A stretch of DNA of 64,000 nucleotides from Niastella vici (GCF_002077945.1 NZ_LVYD01000061.1:50663-114662); one strand, 5' to 3'. Counted from the first letter of the stretch, positions 18,659 through 29,700 are shown. Program-made: numbers and translations. Notes: a model not told the origin generated them from the letters alone.

Positions 18659-20254
18659 TTAAAGTTTGATCAAATTGAGAAAGTACACATCGTTTTCGCG
18701 CAGTTCCAATTCTTTTGAAAAAGGAATGCCATTTTTTACAGTAATGATCTCTTTATAAACCGGTGAACCATCGTTTTGTTTTTTTATCTGTTCTACCTGT
18801 TGCCTGTTCAGCTGTGACGGCCTTCCCATCGACAAATAGTTTGCATAAGCATCGTTATTGTGGTAACCGACCTTATAAATTTCAAGCGCATATGACCCTT
18901 CGGGCACATTGGCGATATTGACCTGCAGCTTTCCTTTGGCCTTTGCCGGCAGATCGCGGATATAATAATCCTGGTTGTGCACTGAATCGCCCGGGTGGGT
19001 GTTGGTGAAATCCCAGATCAACGCCTGGATATTTCCCGGTAAATCCCTGCACACCCAGGAAGCGGAATCCTTATTCACCAGTTCAATATTTCCTAACCGG
19101 TTCAGGAACTGGTATGCATAAAACACGGGCTTATTAATGCCCTGGATACTCAACATGCCAAACCCGCCATGAAAGGGCGTGAACCGGGGCCCGGCTTCTT
19201 CAAAAATATCGGTGAATACCCAATACGACATGGAGTTGGCCGCATTGCCAACCTGTTTCAGTTTTTGCAGCACATACGCTGCTTCGTGGTAGCTATCATG
19301 GATGGGATCGGCAGGCGTATAGGAGGCGCTCCATTCGGTATAATGCAGTTCCAGGTTTGGCATTGGCGACCGGGCAATTTCATTACGCGACTCAAGCACT
19401 TCGCCACTTACACTCCCAGGGTTTTTATCGAGCACGGTGCCCGAGTTGCCAAACTCATCGAGGTATCCCTGTTTCACCCCATAGGCATGGGTGCTTATAA
19501 AGTCAATGGGCACCTTGTTCTTATGGCAAAAATCGATCAGTTCAGGTTCCCATGCGGCGCCGGCAGTAGCCGGACCGCCCACCCGGTAATCCTTATTTAC
19601 GCTTTTAATTGCCTGCGCAGTGTACTGGTATAATTTGAAATAATCCTGCTGTGAACCCGACCAGAAGCCTGGTGAAAGATTGGGTTCATTCCATACTTCA
19701 AAATACCAGGTCTTTACTTCTTCAACACCATACCGTTCGGTAAAGTGTTGTGTAAGGGTACGGATCAAACCTGCCCATTTATCGTAATTCTTTGGCGGCG
19801 TAACATTGCCCCGCCACCAGAAAATGGTTTGATTACCGCTGGCGAGCCCACCAGGCATGAATCCCAATTCAACAAAAGGTTTCATACCGATGCTTTGCAA
19901 AAAATCGAACAGCACATCTACATACATGAAATTGTATTCCGGGTTTCCATTTCTATCCTCTTTATAAACGGCCATGTCATCTGTTAAAAGGCCGTGCATG
20001 CGAATGTACCTGAAACCACATTCTTTTTTTACGTAAGCCAGTTGCTGCTGCCAGTCGGCCCGCAATCCTTCATTGGCCCTGCCGGCGCCTACACATTCTT
20101 TGAACATCGTATTCAAAGGGCCTTTTTGCTGGCTGAAATCAATACTGATGCGCCTTTCGGCTGGCTCGGCCTTTTTAGGTGATTTACTTTGCGCAAAAGC
20201 AAAAGTTGCAGTAAGAGAAGTAAGCACAAATAAAATGATCCTGTTCCTTTTCAT
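18659..20254 (-). CDS. GH39-like glycoside hydrolase (beta-xylosidase clan)
   Basis: The 531-residue protein has a signal peptide (IILFVLTSLTATFAFAQ) and a (beta/alpha)8 barrel with the clan GH-A pair of catalytic glutamates: TWYFEVWNEPNLSPGFW (acid/base, near residue 188) and LELHYTEWSASYTP (nucleophile, near 305). The start of the barrel, CVGAGRANEGLRADWQQQL and YIRMHGLLTDDMAVY, matches GH39 beta-xylosidases and alpha-L-iduronidases. A C-terminal beta-sandwich follows from about residue 400. Known GH39 activities include beta-xylosidase and some arabinosidases, so the exact bond is open. It lies 55 bp after GH43 in the same operon. A GH39 is not a standard member of the well-studied xyloglucan loci. 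Confidence 0.85.
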   Translation of the reverse strand: MKRNRIILFVLTSLTATFAFAQSKSPKKAEPAERRISIDFSQQKGPLNTMFKECVGAGRANEGLRADWQQQLAYVKKECGFRYIRMHGLLTDDMAVYKEDRNGNPEYNFMYVDVLFDFLQSIGMKPFVELGFMPGGLASGNQTIFWWRGNVTPPKNYDKWAGLIRTLTQHFTERYGVEEVKTWYFEVWNEPNLSPGFWSGSQQDYFKLYQYTAQAIKSVNKDYRVGGPATAGAAWEPELIDFCHKNKVPIDFISTHAYGVKQGYLDEFGNSGTVLDKNPGSVSGEVLESRNEIARSPMPNLELHYTEWSASYTPADPIHDSYHEAAYVLQKLKQVGNAANSMSYWVFTDIFEEAGPRFTPFHGGFGMLSIQGINKPVFYAYQFLNRLGNIELVNKDSASWVCRDLPGNIQALIWDFTNTHPGDSVHNQDYYIRDLPAKAKGKLQVNIANVPEGSYALEIYKVGYHNNDAYANYLSMGRPSQLNRQQVEQIKKQNDGSPVYKEIITVKNGIPFSKELELRENDVYFLNLIKL

Positions 20255-20309
20255 ACTAAATGATTATATCGTCTATTGTATTCCAGTGTGTTCACCGAAA
20301 GGTCGTTTT

Positions 20310-21821
20310 CTATTTTATTGAACTGTATTTAAAATGTTTAAACGTTACTTTGCCATCGCCTGTGGCACACAGCCCTATTCGCAAACTTAAAAATCCGCTG
20401 AGCACATTATGGTGCATTCCTGAAACCTCCAGCGAGTTCTCGATCTTTTTCCAGGTAAGCCCGTCTGTGCTGTAATACATATCGACCGTGTTGTTGAAAT
20501 TTTTCAGGCGAAGATATACGTGATTGTTGATTACATTCTTTTCTGTTGCAAACTGCCAGCTGTGAAGATTTACCAAAATATTCTCCTTATCGGCCAGTAT
20601 GCCCGACCAGGCATTGTTATTATAAAAAAGCACTAATCCCCCGGTTGCCTTTCCTTCGATCAACAGCTCTGCTTCGGCTATATAAGAATGGTGCGATGGG
20701 ATGCAAAGCAAGGGGGATGAATTGCCCACTGCATTCCCTTTCGCTTTTATCACAATACTATTATCAACCAATTGAAATCTTGTTGTATCGTATTCTTCAA
20801 AGAATTTCCAGTGCGGCTTTAATTTATTGCCTTCAAAATTATCGTTCAATGTAAAGGCAGGCACGGAAGCCGCGGCATTGGGTTTTTCAATTGGCTTGCT
20901 GTCACCTGTTCCCGCAGCTATTTTATACCAGCCGTCTTTTGTCCATTCAATGGGTTGCAGCAAAGTCTGGCGTCCCTTATTATAAAACCCTTTTTCATAT
21001 GCGTGGTACACCATCCACCATTTTCCCTTCGCGTCTTCGAAAATAGTACCGTGACCTTTTGAACACCACTGCTCATTATTATTTGTAGTGCGGATGATGG
21101 GATTATAAGGCGAATTTTCCCAGGGGCCGGCCAGTGATCGGGAACGGGCAGAAATTACCATGTGGCCTGTTACCGGACCGGCCGTTCCTCCCTCTGCAAC
21201 GGTGAGGTAATAATATTCACCACGCTTTACCAGTTTGGGGCCTTCCATGCAAAAACACTCGATAGACCATGCCCGTGGTATCGTAAAGCCGCTGTAGGAA
21301 GGCCTGTATTCACCTGCAAGGGAAAGTCCGTCGTCAGCTAAGGGAACATATCCGCCATTGCTGAAAAATAAATACCGCTTTCCATTTTCATCTACCACAT
21401 GGCCAGGGTCTATGTTGCCAATTTTGAGATCAACGGGATCACTCCATTTGCCATTTATTGAATCGGCTGCAACTACATAGTTGGTATTATTGGCCGGGAA
21501 ATAGATGTAGTATTTATTTTTATATTTCACCAGGTCGGGCGCCCATACAGAACCAACATACTTGTATAAGGCATTTGTTACCGGTTCCCAGTTGATCAGG
21601 TCTTTTGAATGCCAGATCAGCAAACCGGGATAATACTCGAATGACGAATGCACCATGTAATAATCATTGCCATCCCGTAATATACTGGGGTCTGGGTAAT
21701 CGCCTGCAAAAACCGGGTTCAAATAATAACCAGGGCCTGTTTCTCCGGCCCTGGTTTGATATTGTGCAGATGCATTAATTGTAACAAGGATCAGTAAAAC
21801 AGCTAATATGATCTTATTCAT
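20310..21821 (-). CDS. GH43 glycosidase with C-terminal beta-sandwich (alpha-L-arabinofuranosidase/beta-xylosidase)
   Basis: GH43 enzymes remove arabinofuranose or xylose. The five-bladed propeller is visible with its three acidic residues: AGDYPDPSILRDGNDYYM (base Asp near residue 41), WAPDLVKYKNKYYIYF (Asp near 95) and IECFCMEGPKLVKRGEYY (acid Glu near 195). A signal peptide (IILAVLLILVTINASAQ) precedes it, and a concanavalin-like module with FNNTVDMYYSTDGLTWKKI fills residues about 320-503. GH43 enzymes in Bacteroides ovatus xyloglucan loci are arabinofuranosidases acting on solanaceous-type side chains. It is the first gene of the GH43-GH39-acyltransferase unit, behind the shared operator. 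Confidence 0.92.
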   Translation of the reverse strand: MNKIILAVLLILVTINASAQYQTRAGETGPGYYLNPVFAGDYPDPSILRDGNDYYMVHSSFEYYPGLLIWHSKDLINWEPVTNALYKYVGSVWAPDLVKYKNKYYIYFPANNTNYVVAADSINGKWSDPVDLKIGNIDPGHVVDENGKRYLFFSNGGYVPLADDGLSLAGEYRPSYSGFTIPRAWSIECFCMEGPKLVKRGEYYYLTVAEGGTAGPVTGHMVISARSRSLAGPWENSPYNPIIRTTNNNEQWCSKGHGTIFEDAKGKWWMVYHAYEKGFYNKGRQTLLQPIEWTKDGWYKIAAGTGDSKPIEKPNAAASVPAFTLNDNFEGNKLKPHWKFFEEYDTTRFQLVDNSIVIKAKGNAVGNSSPLLCIPSHHSYIAEAELLIEGKATGGLVLFYNNNAWSGILADKENILVNLHSWQFATEKNVINNHVYLRLKNFNNTVDMYYSTDGLTWKKIENSLEVSGMHHNVLSGFLSLRIGLCATGDGKVTFKHFKYSSIK

Positions 21822-21839
21822 TCCAATTTCTTTATTGCC

Positions 21840-21907
21840 ACAAAACTAGCACGCTGCTGTTTCAACAGGGTGAACAAATGTTTCTGATTGGGGTGCGAAA
21901 TGTTATT
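21840..21907 (-). promoter_or_regulatory. PUL operator-promoter module, GH43 unit
   Basis: Repeats AAATGTTTCT (21876-21885) and AAATGTTATT (21898-21907) are 22 bp apart in plus-strand reading. The -7 box on the minus strand is TAGTTTTG (21841-21848), an exact TAnnTTTG. Spacing between operator and box is 27 bp, one less than in the other four copies, and the repeat halves are the most diverged. Confidence 0.6.
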
Positions 21908-21924
21908 GCTACGGCTTACAAAAA

Positions 21925-21961
21925 GGACCAGGCACCTCAATATTTCAGACATACCTGATCC
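21925..21961 (-). terminator. Rho-independent terminator of the SusC-GH5 operon
   Basis: GGACCAGG (21925-21932) pairs with CCTGATCC (21954-21961) with one G-T pair. On the minus strand it is followed by TTTTTG. It lies about 100 nt after the GH5 stop. Confidence 0.65.
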
Positions 21962-22064
21962 TTTTATTCCTCTATTTCATTTTAAAAACCTTACATGATT
22001 TTAACCAATCTGTTCCATGCACCTCAATTATATATATACCGCTTTTAAGCGAGGCTTATTTATT

Positions 22065-23573
22065 TCATTTGCCCCCTGCGATGATTGCATCGATCGTACG
22101 CTGGTCCTTTACCGTATTGTTCTGCCGGTCCAACGCGCCACCTGTATCCCACCAGAAAGGTTTTATGCCACGGGCCAGTGCTTCTTTCGTTGTAAAGGTT
22201 ATCCAATAGTCCACCGAAGCGTTATGCAGGGCCAGCTCTTTTGGAATATTGGCGGAACCATCACGCCTGTAGGCGCCATACTCCCCCATCAGCACCGGGA
22301 TCCCTTTATCGACAAATTTTGTTTTCATCTTATTATAGTCAGCAATGTGGTCGTTCTCTTCTCCGTAGGTAGCGTTACGATCAGGCTCAATGGATGAATG
22401 ATAGCCGTTGCCCCAGTAGTAAGCCATTTTACCCCAGCTCACGTCCTGGTTAAGGAAACAAAACTGTGCCGGCGTATAATTATGCACTTCAACCATCAGG
22501 CGATTGGTCACCGGATCTTTAGGAAGTGTATTCATAAGGTCGTATGTCAATGACATAGATGTACTTGGCCCCTGAAGAATAAGAACGCGGTAGCTGTTTT
22601 TTCCGCCTGTTGAACGTACAGCATCAACGAAGGTCTGGTGATAAACTGCTAACACGCCCATCTCCTCAGCATTATCAGCAGCCGGTTCATTAGCGCTTGC
22701 AAACATCAGATGCTCGTCAAAGTCGCGCATGGCGGTAGCGATCTGCTCCCATAATGCTTTTTGTTTAGCACTTACAGAATCCTGCTTTAGTTTACTGATG
22801 TTATTTTCGAGCCAGCCACCGTCCCAGTGAATATTAAGCATAACATACATGCCATTATTTACACAATAACCCACCACCTCTTTTACCCTGTTAACCCAAT
22901 TTTGATCAATGTGCGCAGTTGCACTATTATCAATATGTAAATTCCAGGCGCATGGAATGCGAATAGCAGTAAAGCCCAACTGTTTTACAGCTTTTACATA
23001 CGATTCGGTGATCAGGGGATTGCCCCAGCCTGTTTCTCCGCCTGTAGCTTCCAGGGTATTCCCAATGTTCCATCCCAATTTGAATTTGGCTGCCAGTGGC
23101 ACAGCGGCACTCATTCCTGTTGAATCAGGGGTTTTGGGTGAAGTATTATAGGACGGATAGATCTGGCTGAGCTGCGAAACGGTAACTCTGCGGGCCTGGC
23201 CGTTATCAGCGCTTACGGTTACTACAGTTGAGCGCGAAGCGCCGGTTGTGTTGGCCGTTGCAGTCACCTGAATCGTGTTGTTGCCGCTATTGCCGGTTGT
23301 TTTACTTAATTGCAACCAGGCAGCAGCATTACTGACGCTCCAGTGTGCATTTCCGTTAATGGCAAGGTCTGCCGTACCTCCGCCGGCCGGAAGATTGATT
23401 TCAGCGGGCGACACCGAAAGTTCCGGTGCTGCGGCCGACCCACTTTTATGACAACCGGTAAAAAACAATACGGCAACCAGAAATCCTGTCATTGCAAATC
23501 CCTTTGTGAGCTTATCACTTTTTGTATTCATAGAAAGGTAATTTTCTCCTAATAGACCTGAAGGATGGAACAA
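22065..23573 (-). CDS. GH5 endo-xyloglucanase-like lipoprotein with BACON domain
   Basis: This is the likely surface backbone-cutting enzyme. From the ATG at 23531 (MNTKSDKL) a lipoprotein signal ends in VLFFTGC, anchoring it to the outer membrane. A BACON domain follows (about residues 45-145, ELSVSPAEINLPAGGG and WSVSNAAAWLQLS), then a GH5 subfamily-4-like barrel: FKLGWNIGNTLEATGGETGWGNP, TAIRIPCAW, acid/base in FASANEPAADN (near 296) and nucleophile in PVLMGEYGAYRR (near 430). The BACON-GH5_4 lipoprotein layout is that of the endo-xyloglucanase BoGH5A of Bacteroides ovatus. It is the last gene of the SusC-SusD-SGBP-GH5 operon. The first ATG at 23573 would add an unlikely leader in front of the signal. 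Confidence 0.92.
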   Translation of the reverse strand: MFHPSGLLGENYLSMNTKSDKLTKGFAMTGFLVAVLFFTGCHKSGSAAAPELSVSPAEINLPAGGGTADLAINGNAHWSVSNAAAWLQLSKTTGNSGNNTIQVTATANTTGASRSTVVTVSADNGQARRVTVSQLSQIYPSYNTSPKTPDSTGMSAAVPLAAKFKLGWNIGNTLEATGGETGWGNPLITESYVKAVKQLGFTAIRIPCAWNLHIDNSATAHIDQNWVNRVKEVVGYCVNNGMYVMLNIHWDGGWLENNISKLKQDSVSAKQKALWEQIATAMRDFDEHLMFASANEPAADNAEEMGVLAVYHQTFVDAVRSTGGKNSYRVLILQGPSTSMSLTYDLMNTLPKDPVTNRLMVEVHNYTPAQFCFLNQDVSWGKMAYYWGNGYHSSIEPDRNATYGEENDHIADYNKMKTKFVDKGIPVLMGEYGAYRRDGSANIPKELALHNASVDYWITFTTKEALARGIKPFWWDTGGALDRQNNTVKDQRTIDAIIAGGK

Positions 23574-23636
23574 TTTTCATTGCCCATCCTCAGGTCATTG
23601 TGTGCTTATGAGCGGGTTTATCAGTCAGAAATAATA

Positions 23637-25163
23637 TTATCTTTTCACCACCCTGAAATTATCAAAGGCGGCTTTAAAGGCAGTCGCTGTTGGCGAAGTG
23701 CCGTAATTATGCATAACCAGTATCATGTCGCTGGTGCCTGAGCTTCCCACCAGGTCGCTAATGCTTGTTACGGGCGCTCCTTTACCATCGCCCAGCGTAG
23801 CATCATTTTTACGGAACGATGAGAGCGGAATGGTTACGGTTTGCCACCCCTTTGTTTTATAGGGGGCGGTGGAAGTTTCAGTAATCTTCCAGGGTTCATA
23901 GCGCGCCATATAACCATTGGAACTTTTAATACCAATGGTACCGCCATTCCATGAAGCAGGAACATTGATCTCGAATTTGAGGGCCCAGGCATTAACGTTG
24001 TCTCCAACATTACCTGCAGGCAACCATTGCACACCACCCATGCGAATGGCAGTACTAAACTCATCACCGGCCCCGGCGTTCATTACATTAGTTTTCAGCG
24101 CGAGAAACATTGATGAATTGCCTGTGAAAGCAGCGTCATATGGCGGCCATCCAGAACTGGGGTCGCCGCTTGTGAGTTCAGCGCCGCCCCACCAATCCCA
24201 GTGAAACAGTGGCCCCCACTCAAAATTGGATACTATTCCAGTAGTAACATCATTTACATTGTAAGCTGTGGTGAAAGTGCCCGCGGTAGTTTTAATTACG
24301 ACCGGCCCGCTTTGAGAAAGCGATGGCACAACAAATCCAACAGAAGATCCATCATCAGCAGCTTTCCAGGAAGTAATTGTTGCCCCGGCAAAGCTGAGGT
24401 TTTGAACAGCGAAGAAATTATTCCCATACAGGTAAACCGAATCACCGGCGGCCGGGTTCTCATTAGACACACCTGTAATGATCGGCGGGCCAATTATTGC
24501 GATAGCGAAAGTGCCGGTGCCAACATTGTTTGTATAACTGATCATATTGGCTAACGTAGCATCGCCACCCGACAGATCAGCCGGCACCGTTACAATAGCG
24601 CTTGAATCGGTATACACTATACTCGTTAAATCAGCGGCAACGCCCTGGAATGCTATTTTCACCGGATTCTTAATATTGAATCCAAGTATATTTACCTTTT
24701 CTCCGGGAAATATAGCTTTCGCAATGGTGTCGTTGGGGGAAGGAGAAGCGCTTCTTACATAAGAAATGAACGGCGCCCCAATGATACTGAGCTTGAAAGT
24801 AGCCGTGCCACCGTCGCCCACTACCATAATTTCATCCATCTTATCTTTTGGCACCGATTGAAAGGCAATGGAAGGTATTTGAATAACAATACTTTGGTCG
24901 GTTGTAAAAGTTGATTTAACGGAAGCAGGAACGCCGTCAAAAAAGGCCCTGCTAACGTTGCTTAAATTATTCCCCATCACAACAACCCACTGGCCGGCAT
25001 TCACCGTTTGCACAACGGTATCGTTAGGTGCAGCGGCATAATTCCTCACACTTGTAATAACAGGTGCGCTCATTTTATCTTTTTTGCATGCAGGCAGCAT
25101 GGAAGCTGCAACAAGCAATAAAAGCAGTAAACAAGGTATGCGATTATATATATTCTTGTTCAT
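23637..25163 (-). CDS. Surface glycan-binding protein with IPT/TIG repeats (SGBP-B type)
   Basis: A lipoprotein signal (LLLLVAASMLPAC, Cys about 26) is followed by three IPT/TIG-like beta-sandwich repeats (about residues 33-125, 130-225 and 226-305; VQTVNAGQWVVVMGNNLSN, IFPGEKVNILGFNI, PAAGDSVYLYGNNF) and a C-terminal domain rich in tryptophan (FEWGPLFHWDWWGG). This is the layout of SGBP-B of the B. ovatus xyloglucan locus, where the C-terminal domain binds xyloglucan at the cell surface. It sits between SusD and GH5, the same gene order as in that locus. It has no catalytic role. Confidence 0.9.
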   Translation of the reverse strand: MNKNIYNRIPCLLLLLLVAASMLPACKKDKMSAPVITSVRNYAAAPNDTVVQTVNAGQWVVVMGNNLSNVSRAFFDGVPASVKSTFTTDQSIVIQIPSIAFQSVPKDKMDEIMVVGDGGTATFKLSIIGAPFISYVRSASPSPNDTIAKAIFPGEKVNILGFNIKNPVKIAFQGVAADLTSIVYTDSSAIVTVPADLSGGDATLANMISYTNNVGTGTFAIAIIGPPIITGVSNENPAAGDSVYLYGNNFFAVQNLSFAGATITSWKAADDGSSVGFVVPSLSQSGPVVIKTTAGTFTTAYNVNDVTTGIVSNFEWGPLFHWDWWGGAELTSGDPSSGWPPYDAAFTGNSSMFLALKTNVMNAGAGDEFSTAIRMGGVQWLPAGNVGDNVNAWALKFEINVPASWNGGTIGIKSSNGYMARYEPWKITETSTAPYKTKGWQTVTIPLSSFRKNDATLGDGKGAPVTSISDLVGSSGTSDMILVMHNYGTSPTATAFKAAFDNFRVVKR

Positions 25164-25186
25164 TCTATTTTTTTTATCGGTTAATA

Positions 25187-26764
25187 TCAGAAATAATGTA
25201 CCGGTGGTTCAGCCAGCTTTGGATTGGCTGTTACTTCAGCCGATGGCAACGGGAATAAGAATGTATTGCTGTTAGCCGGTGTAATAATACCGAAAGGGGT
25301 TTCGGGTGTTACCGTACCGTTGTCATAGGTAAACGTACCCCGGTCTTGCTTGTTTAAAATACTTATTGCCTTTTGAGGATTGTAGTAAGACAGCCGAACC
25401 AGGTCGTACCAGAAATGGCCTTCCCCCGCCAGCTCAATCCTTCTTTCATTAAAAATGCTATCGGCATTGAGCACGGTCACCGGATCAATGCCTGCCCGTT
25501 GACGTACTTTATTGAAATATAAAAGTGCGTCGGCATCTGCGGTTGTTGCATTATTACCCAGGATAGATTCTGCATAGATCAGGTACACATCTGCCAGTCT
25601 TAATAAAGAATTATGCTCGGCAGATGAGGTCAGGTTCATGGTAGGCGCATTGTTATCTACATTTGTGCCTATGATATGTTTCTTTAAACCGTTATTACCT
25701 TTAAAGGTATATCCACCGCCTGCAGCATTGAGCTCGGGATAATAATCACCCTTAAGCATGAAAGTTGCTTTGCGCCGTACAGAATCATTTTTCGTGTATA
25801 ACTGAAACATATCAACTGTAGGCCGGATACTAAACCAACCAGCTGATCCATTTGCCGAGATCTCGGCACCGCCGGGCGAATAGATCTGTAACATATTTCC
25901 TTCGAGCCAGCCACCACCGGGCGCCCATTGCAACGCAAACAATGATTCGGGATTATCATTATACTGTGTTCTGAAAAGATTGGCATAAGAAGGCAACAGG
26001 GATAAACCGCTTTTTTTACAAACATTGCCCGCATATTTTTTTGCACTGTCTAAAAAAGCCTGGTTGCGCACACCTGAAGTTTGTCCCAGGCCGGCCATCG
26101 TTAAATACACTTTTGCCAACATACCCTGGGCCGACCAGGTTGTTGCTCTTCCTGGTGCATCGGTAACAGGCAGGGTTTGGGCGGCAAACATAAGGTCATT
26201 GGTAATAAACTTAAAAACATCTTCCACGGCAACCCGGTTAACCAATGGGGAATTGATCAGTTTGCTATTATCTTCGATAATAGGCACTGCACCCCATAAG
26301 GTAGCCAGGCTGTAATAAGCAAACCCCCGAATGAACTTGGCCTCGGCAATAGCGGCGTTCTTGTCTTTTTCAGCAAGCGTAGCCGGTGATTTTTGCTGAA
26401 TGGCATTAATAGTAACATTGCAATGCGCAATCACTTTATACATGCCGCTCCAGTTGGCGGCCATGATGGAATTTTGACCGGTAACTGAAAATGTAAGCAA
26501 TTGAACGGCATCGCCCCAATACCCTACCGCCATATTACCACTCAGCACTTCACCAACCGGAAGATAACAGTTATAATTCCAGTCGCCCCAGATCTTTCCT
26601 CCATACAATGCAGCAGTGGCCAACCTGAGGTCATTGGAGGTTTGATAAAAATTATCGGTGCTGATCTGTGACAATGGGGGGCGGTCGAGAAACTGTTTAT
26701 TACAGGCTGCCGAAAACGTGGCAGCAACGAATAAGCAGAAATATACTTTATATATGAGTTTCAT
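25187..26764 (-). CDS. SusD-family glycan-binding lipoprotein (second pair)
   Basis: The 525-residue protein has a lipoprotein signal (CLFVAATFSAACNKQF), the SusD N-terminal segment (TDNFYQTSNDLRLATAALYGG), TPR-like helices (EAKFIRGFAYYSLATLWGAVPI) and the family's C-terminal core (IFNERRIELAGEGHFWYDLVRLSYYNPQ). The central tryptophan-rich loop (KIWGDWNYNCYLP, WAPGGGWLEGN) probably contributes to the flat binding face seen in xyloglucan SusD proteins, though this is inferred. It follows SusC by 9 bp and precedes the IPT glycan-binding protein by 23 bp. Confidence 0.95.
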   Translation of the reverse strand: MKLIYKVYFCLFVAATFSAACNKQFLDRPPLSQISTDNFYQTSNDLRLATAALYGGKIWGDWNYNCYLPVGEVLSGNMAVGYWGDAVQLLTFSVTGQNSIMAANWSGMYKVIAHCNVTINAIQQKSPATLAEKDKNAAIAEAKFIRGFAYYSLATLWGAVPIIEDNSKLINSPLVNRVAVEDVFKFITNDLMFAAQTLPVTDAPGRATTWSAQGMLAKVYLTMAGLGQTSGVRNQAFLDSAKKYAGNVCKKSGLSLLPSYANLFRTQYNDNPESLFALQWAPGGGWLEGNMLQIYSPGGAEISANGSAGWFSIRPTVDMFQLYTKNDSVRRKATFMLKGDYYPELNAAGGGYTFKGNNGLKKHIIGTNVDNNAPTMNLTSSAEHNSLLRLADVYLIYAESILGNNATTADADALLYFNKVRQRAGIDPVTVLNADSIFNERRIELAGEGHFWYDLVRLSYYNPQKAISILNKQDRGTFTYDNGTVTPETPFGIITPANSNTFLFPLPSAEVTANPKLAEPPVHYF

Positions 26765-26773
26765 ACTATTATT

Positions 26774-29700
26774 TTATTTGGTTAACGCAACGTTCGCTCC
26801 AATGGTAAATACACGCGGCTGGGGATAATAACCATTATCCATACCTGCACTAAGCGGGTCCCAGGAACCAATTTCAGGGTCCATGCCTTTATACTTTGTA
26901 ATAATGAAGGCATTGGTCACATTCACATAAAGCCTGAGCGCATGCAGGTGTGCTTTTGACAATAATTTTTCTGATAAATTATAACCCAGTGCAATGGTCT
27001 TGCATCTTACAAAAGAGCCATCTTCAATGAATTTATCCGAGATCCTGTTGTTTTCATTGGTGTTGTCATTTCGGATGCCTACGATCCGGGTTTCGGGGTT
27101 CACTACATACACATTATTAATATCAGTAGCCGATCCATTGGGGTCTTTTAAAGCAAGCTTCGCATAACCTGTCAATGACTTCAGGTAACCATAGCTTGTT
27201 CCGGGATACTCGCCATTGATGCGCATGCCATTCAGCACTTTGTTGCCAATATTGGCGCTGAAAAAGATGTTCAGGTCAAAATTTTTGTATGTGAAGGTAT
27301 TGCCTAATCCCAACTGGAATTTTGGAATGGGCGATCCAAGGAATGTTTGGTCTTTTTCATCAATGATGCCATCGCCATTCATATCCCTGAACATAAGGTC
27401 GCCATACCAGATACTACCACCGGCTGCGCCCACAGGCAGCTTCACGCCGGCCTTTGCCGGAATAGCATGTGTTTTAAAGTCATCGGGAGTGGCAAAAACA
27501 CCATCTACCATATACCCATAAAATTCACCGATAGATCTTCCCACCACTGAGTTCGATGCAATGCTGCCGCCGTAATAACCAGGCAGCGAGGCGCCGTCGG
27601 TATTGAGCTTTAAGATCTCATTGATATTGTGCGAAGCAACAAAGTCTGTTTTCCAACTGAAGTTTTTCTTCCTGATCATTTGAGCGCTTATTCTCAGATC
27701 AAATCCTTTGTTGCTGATGGAGCCAACGTTTACATAAGGTGATTCCATGGCGCCGGGAGAGTATCCGGTTGCTACGCCTGAATACGTAGGCAGCGGAATT
27801 TTCATCAACAGCCCGTCGGTTTTGCGATTATAATAATCAAGCGAGAAATTGATACGCCAGTTAAGGAAGGCACCATCGAGGCCAATGTTCGCATAATTTG
27901 TTTTTTCCCATTTTACATAGGGGTTAGCCATGTTGGTAGTAAGCTGGGCTATGCCCGACAAGCCGGTAGCAATTGTACCCAGCGTTGAGGTGTAAGCGTA
28001 GTCCCTGATGTTCTGGTTGTTTGTTAAACCATAACCGGCACGCAGTTTCAGCTCATTTACAAAACTCACCGTCTTTAAAAATTCCTCATTATTGAGCTTC
28101 CAGGCGAACGCACCTGACCAGGTGGCCACCCAACGATTGTCGGGAGCAAATTTTGACGACCCGTCGGCACGGAAATTACCTGTAAACAGGTACTTGTCGT
28201 TTATTCCCAAATTCAACCGGCCGAACCAGGATTCCTGCGCACTTTGTCCTTTATCGCCTGAGTTGGAGGCGGTAGTGGGATCGCCGCTGCTGATCACCTG
28301 TACATTGTTCGACGGGAAGTTGTTGCGGGCGGCGCTTACATTTTCATAAGTGCTCAGTTGCGCCTCATGGCCTGCCATTATATTGGCATTGTATTTATTG
28401 TTGAATAAATGATTATAAGTAAGATAATTCCTTACTGTAGTATAATAGTTTTGGCCATAGTTGTAAGATGCGCTGTTCGTGTTGCGCACTACAAGGCCAA
28501 AGGTATAAGAGGGATAAAAGCGGTCTTCAGTGCCCATAGAAAAACTTCCGGTCACTTCATTTCTCAAAACCAGGTCTTTGATAAAGGAGATCTCAGCATA
28601 GGCATTACCGAAAAGCTGGTTTCTTTTTCCCTGGTCTTTATTTATAAGAGCGATAGCATACGGGTTCACGGTGGGGTTCACCCATCCGTTTGGATTATAG
28701 GCGCCGCCCCAACTGCCATCTGCATTCTTTACCGGTATATCGGGGGTTTGGCTGAGTGCTGTATTAATTACGTTACTGCTGGTGCTATTGACATTCTCTT
28801 TGATGTTTACCAATTGCAGGCTTGTTCCTATTTTCAACCAGTTGGTTGTTTTATTATCGAGGTTCAGCCGCACAGAGATCCTTCTGAAGTCTGATCCCAA
28901 TGCAATTCCCTCCTGTTTGAATAAAGTACCTGAAAGGAGATATTGCGTTCTTACATCGCCACCACTTACAGAAACTGAATGATTCGACATGGGTGCATTC
29001 CTGAATAATTCTTTTTGCCAGTCGGTTCCCTTACCCAGGTACTGCGGATTGGCAAACTCGGGCCTTGTATCGAAGCCCCAGCCCATGCCGGAATTTCTGT
29101 CGTTAATGAAAGCTGCAAACTCGCTCAAATTCATCAGGGGTAATCTTCTTAATATTTGTTGAAAACCAGCATAGCCATCATAAGTTATACGGGGCGCTGC
29201 TACCTGGCCTCTTTTTGTGGTGATGACGATAACCCCATTGGTAGCCTGAGAGCCATAAATGGCCGTGGCAGATGCGTCTTTCAACAGATCTACCGACTCA
29301 ATCTCAGAGGTATTGATGGCAGCCAAAGGATTTGCTCCCGGGCCGGTAATACCGGCGCCGCCTACAATTACTCCATCGATCACATATAATGGGTTAGTGG
29401 AACCGAAAGAAGATACACCCCGGATCTGAACAGACACAGCGCCACCGGGCTGGCCGGAGATCTGTTGTACCACTACACCGGCCATCTTTCCCTGCAAAGC
29501 CTGGTCAAATGTAGCAGGCTGTACTTTACGCAACTCATCGCCGGTAACAGAAGAAATGGCGCCGGTAACGTCTTTTCGTTTTACCCGGCCATAACCAATT
29601 ACCACCACATCGTCGAGTTTGACGGAAGTTTGGTCCAGTTTCACTTCGATGGTAGTACCCTTGCCTACTTTCACCTCTTTGGGCTGGTAACCGATCATGG

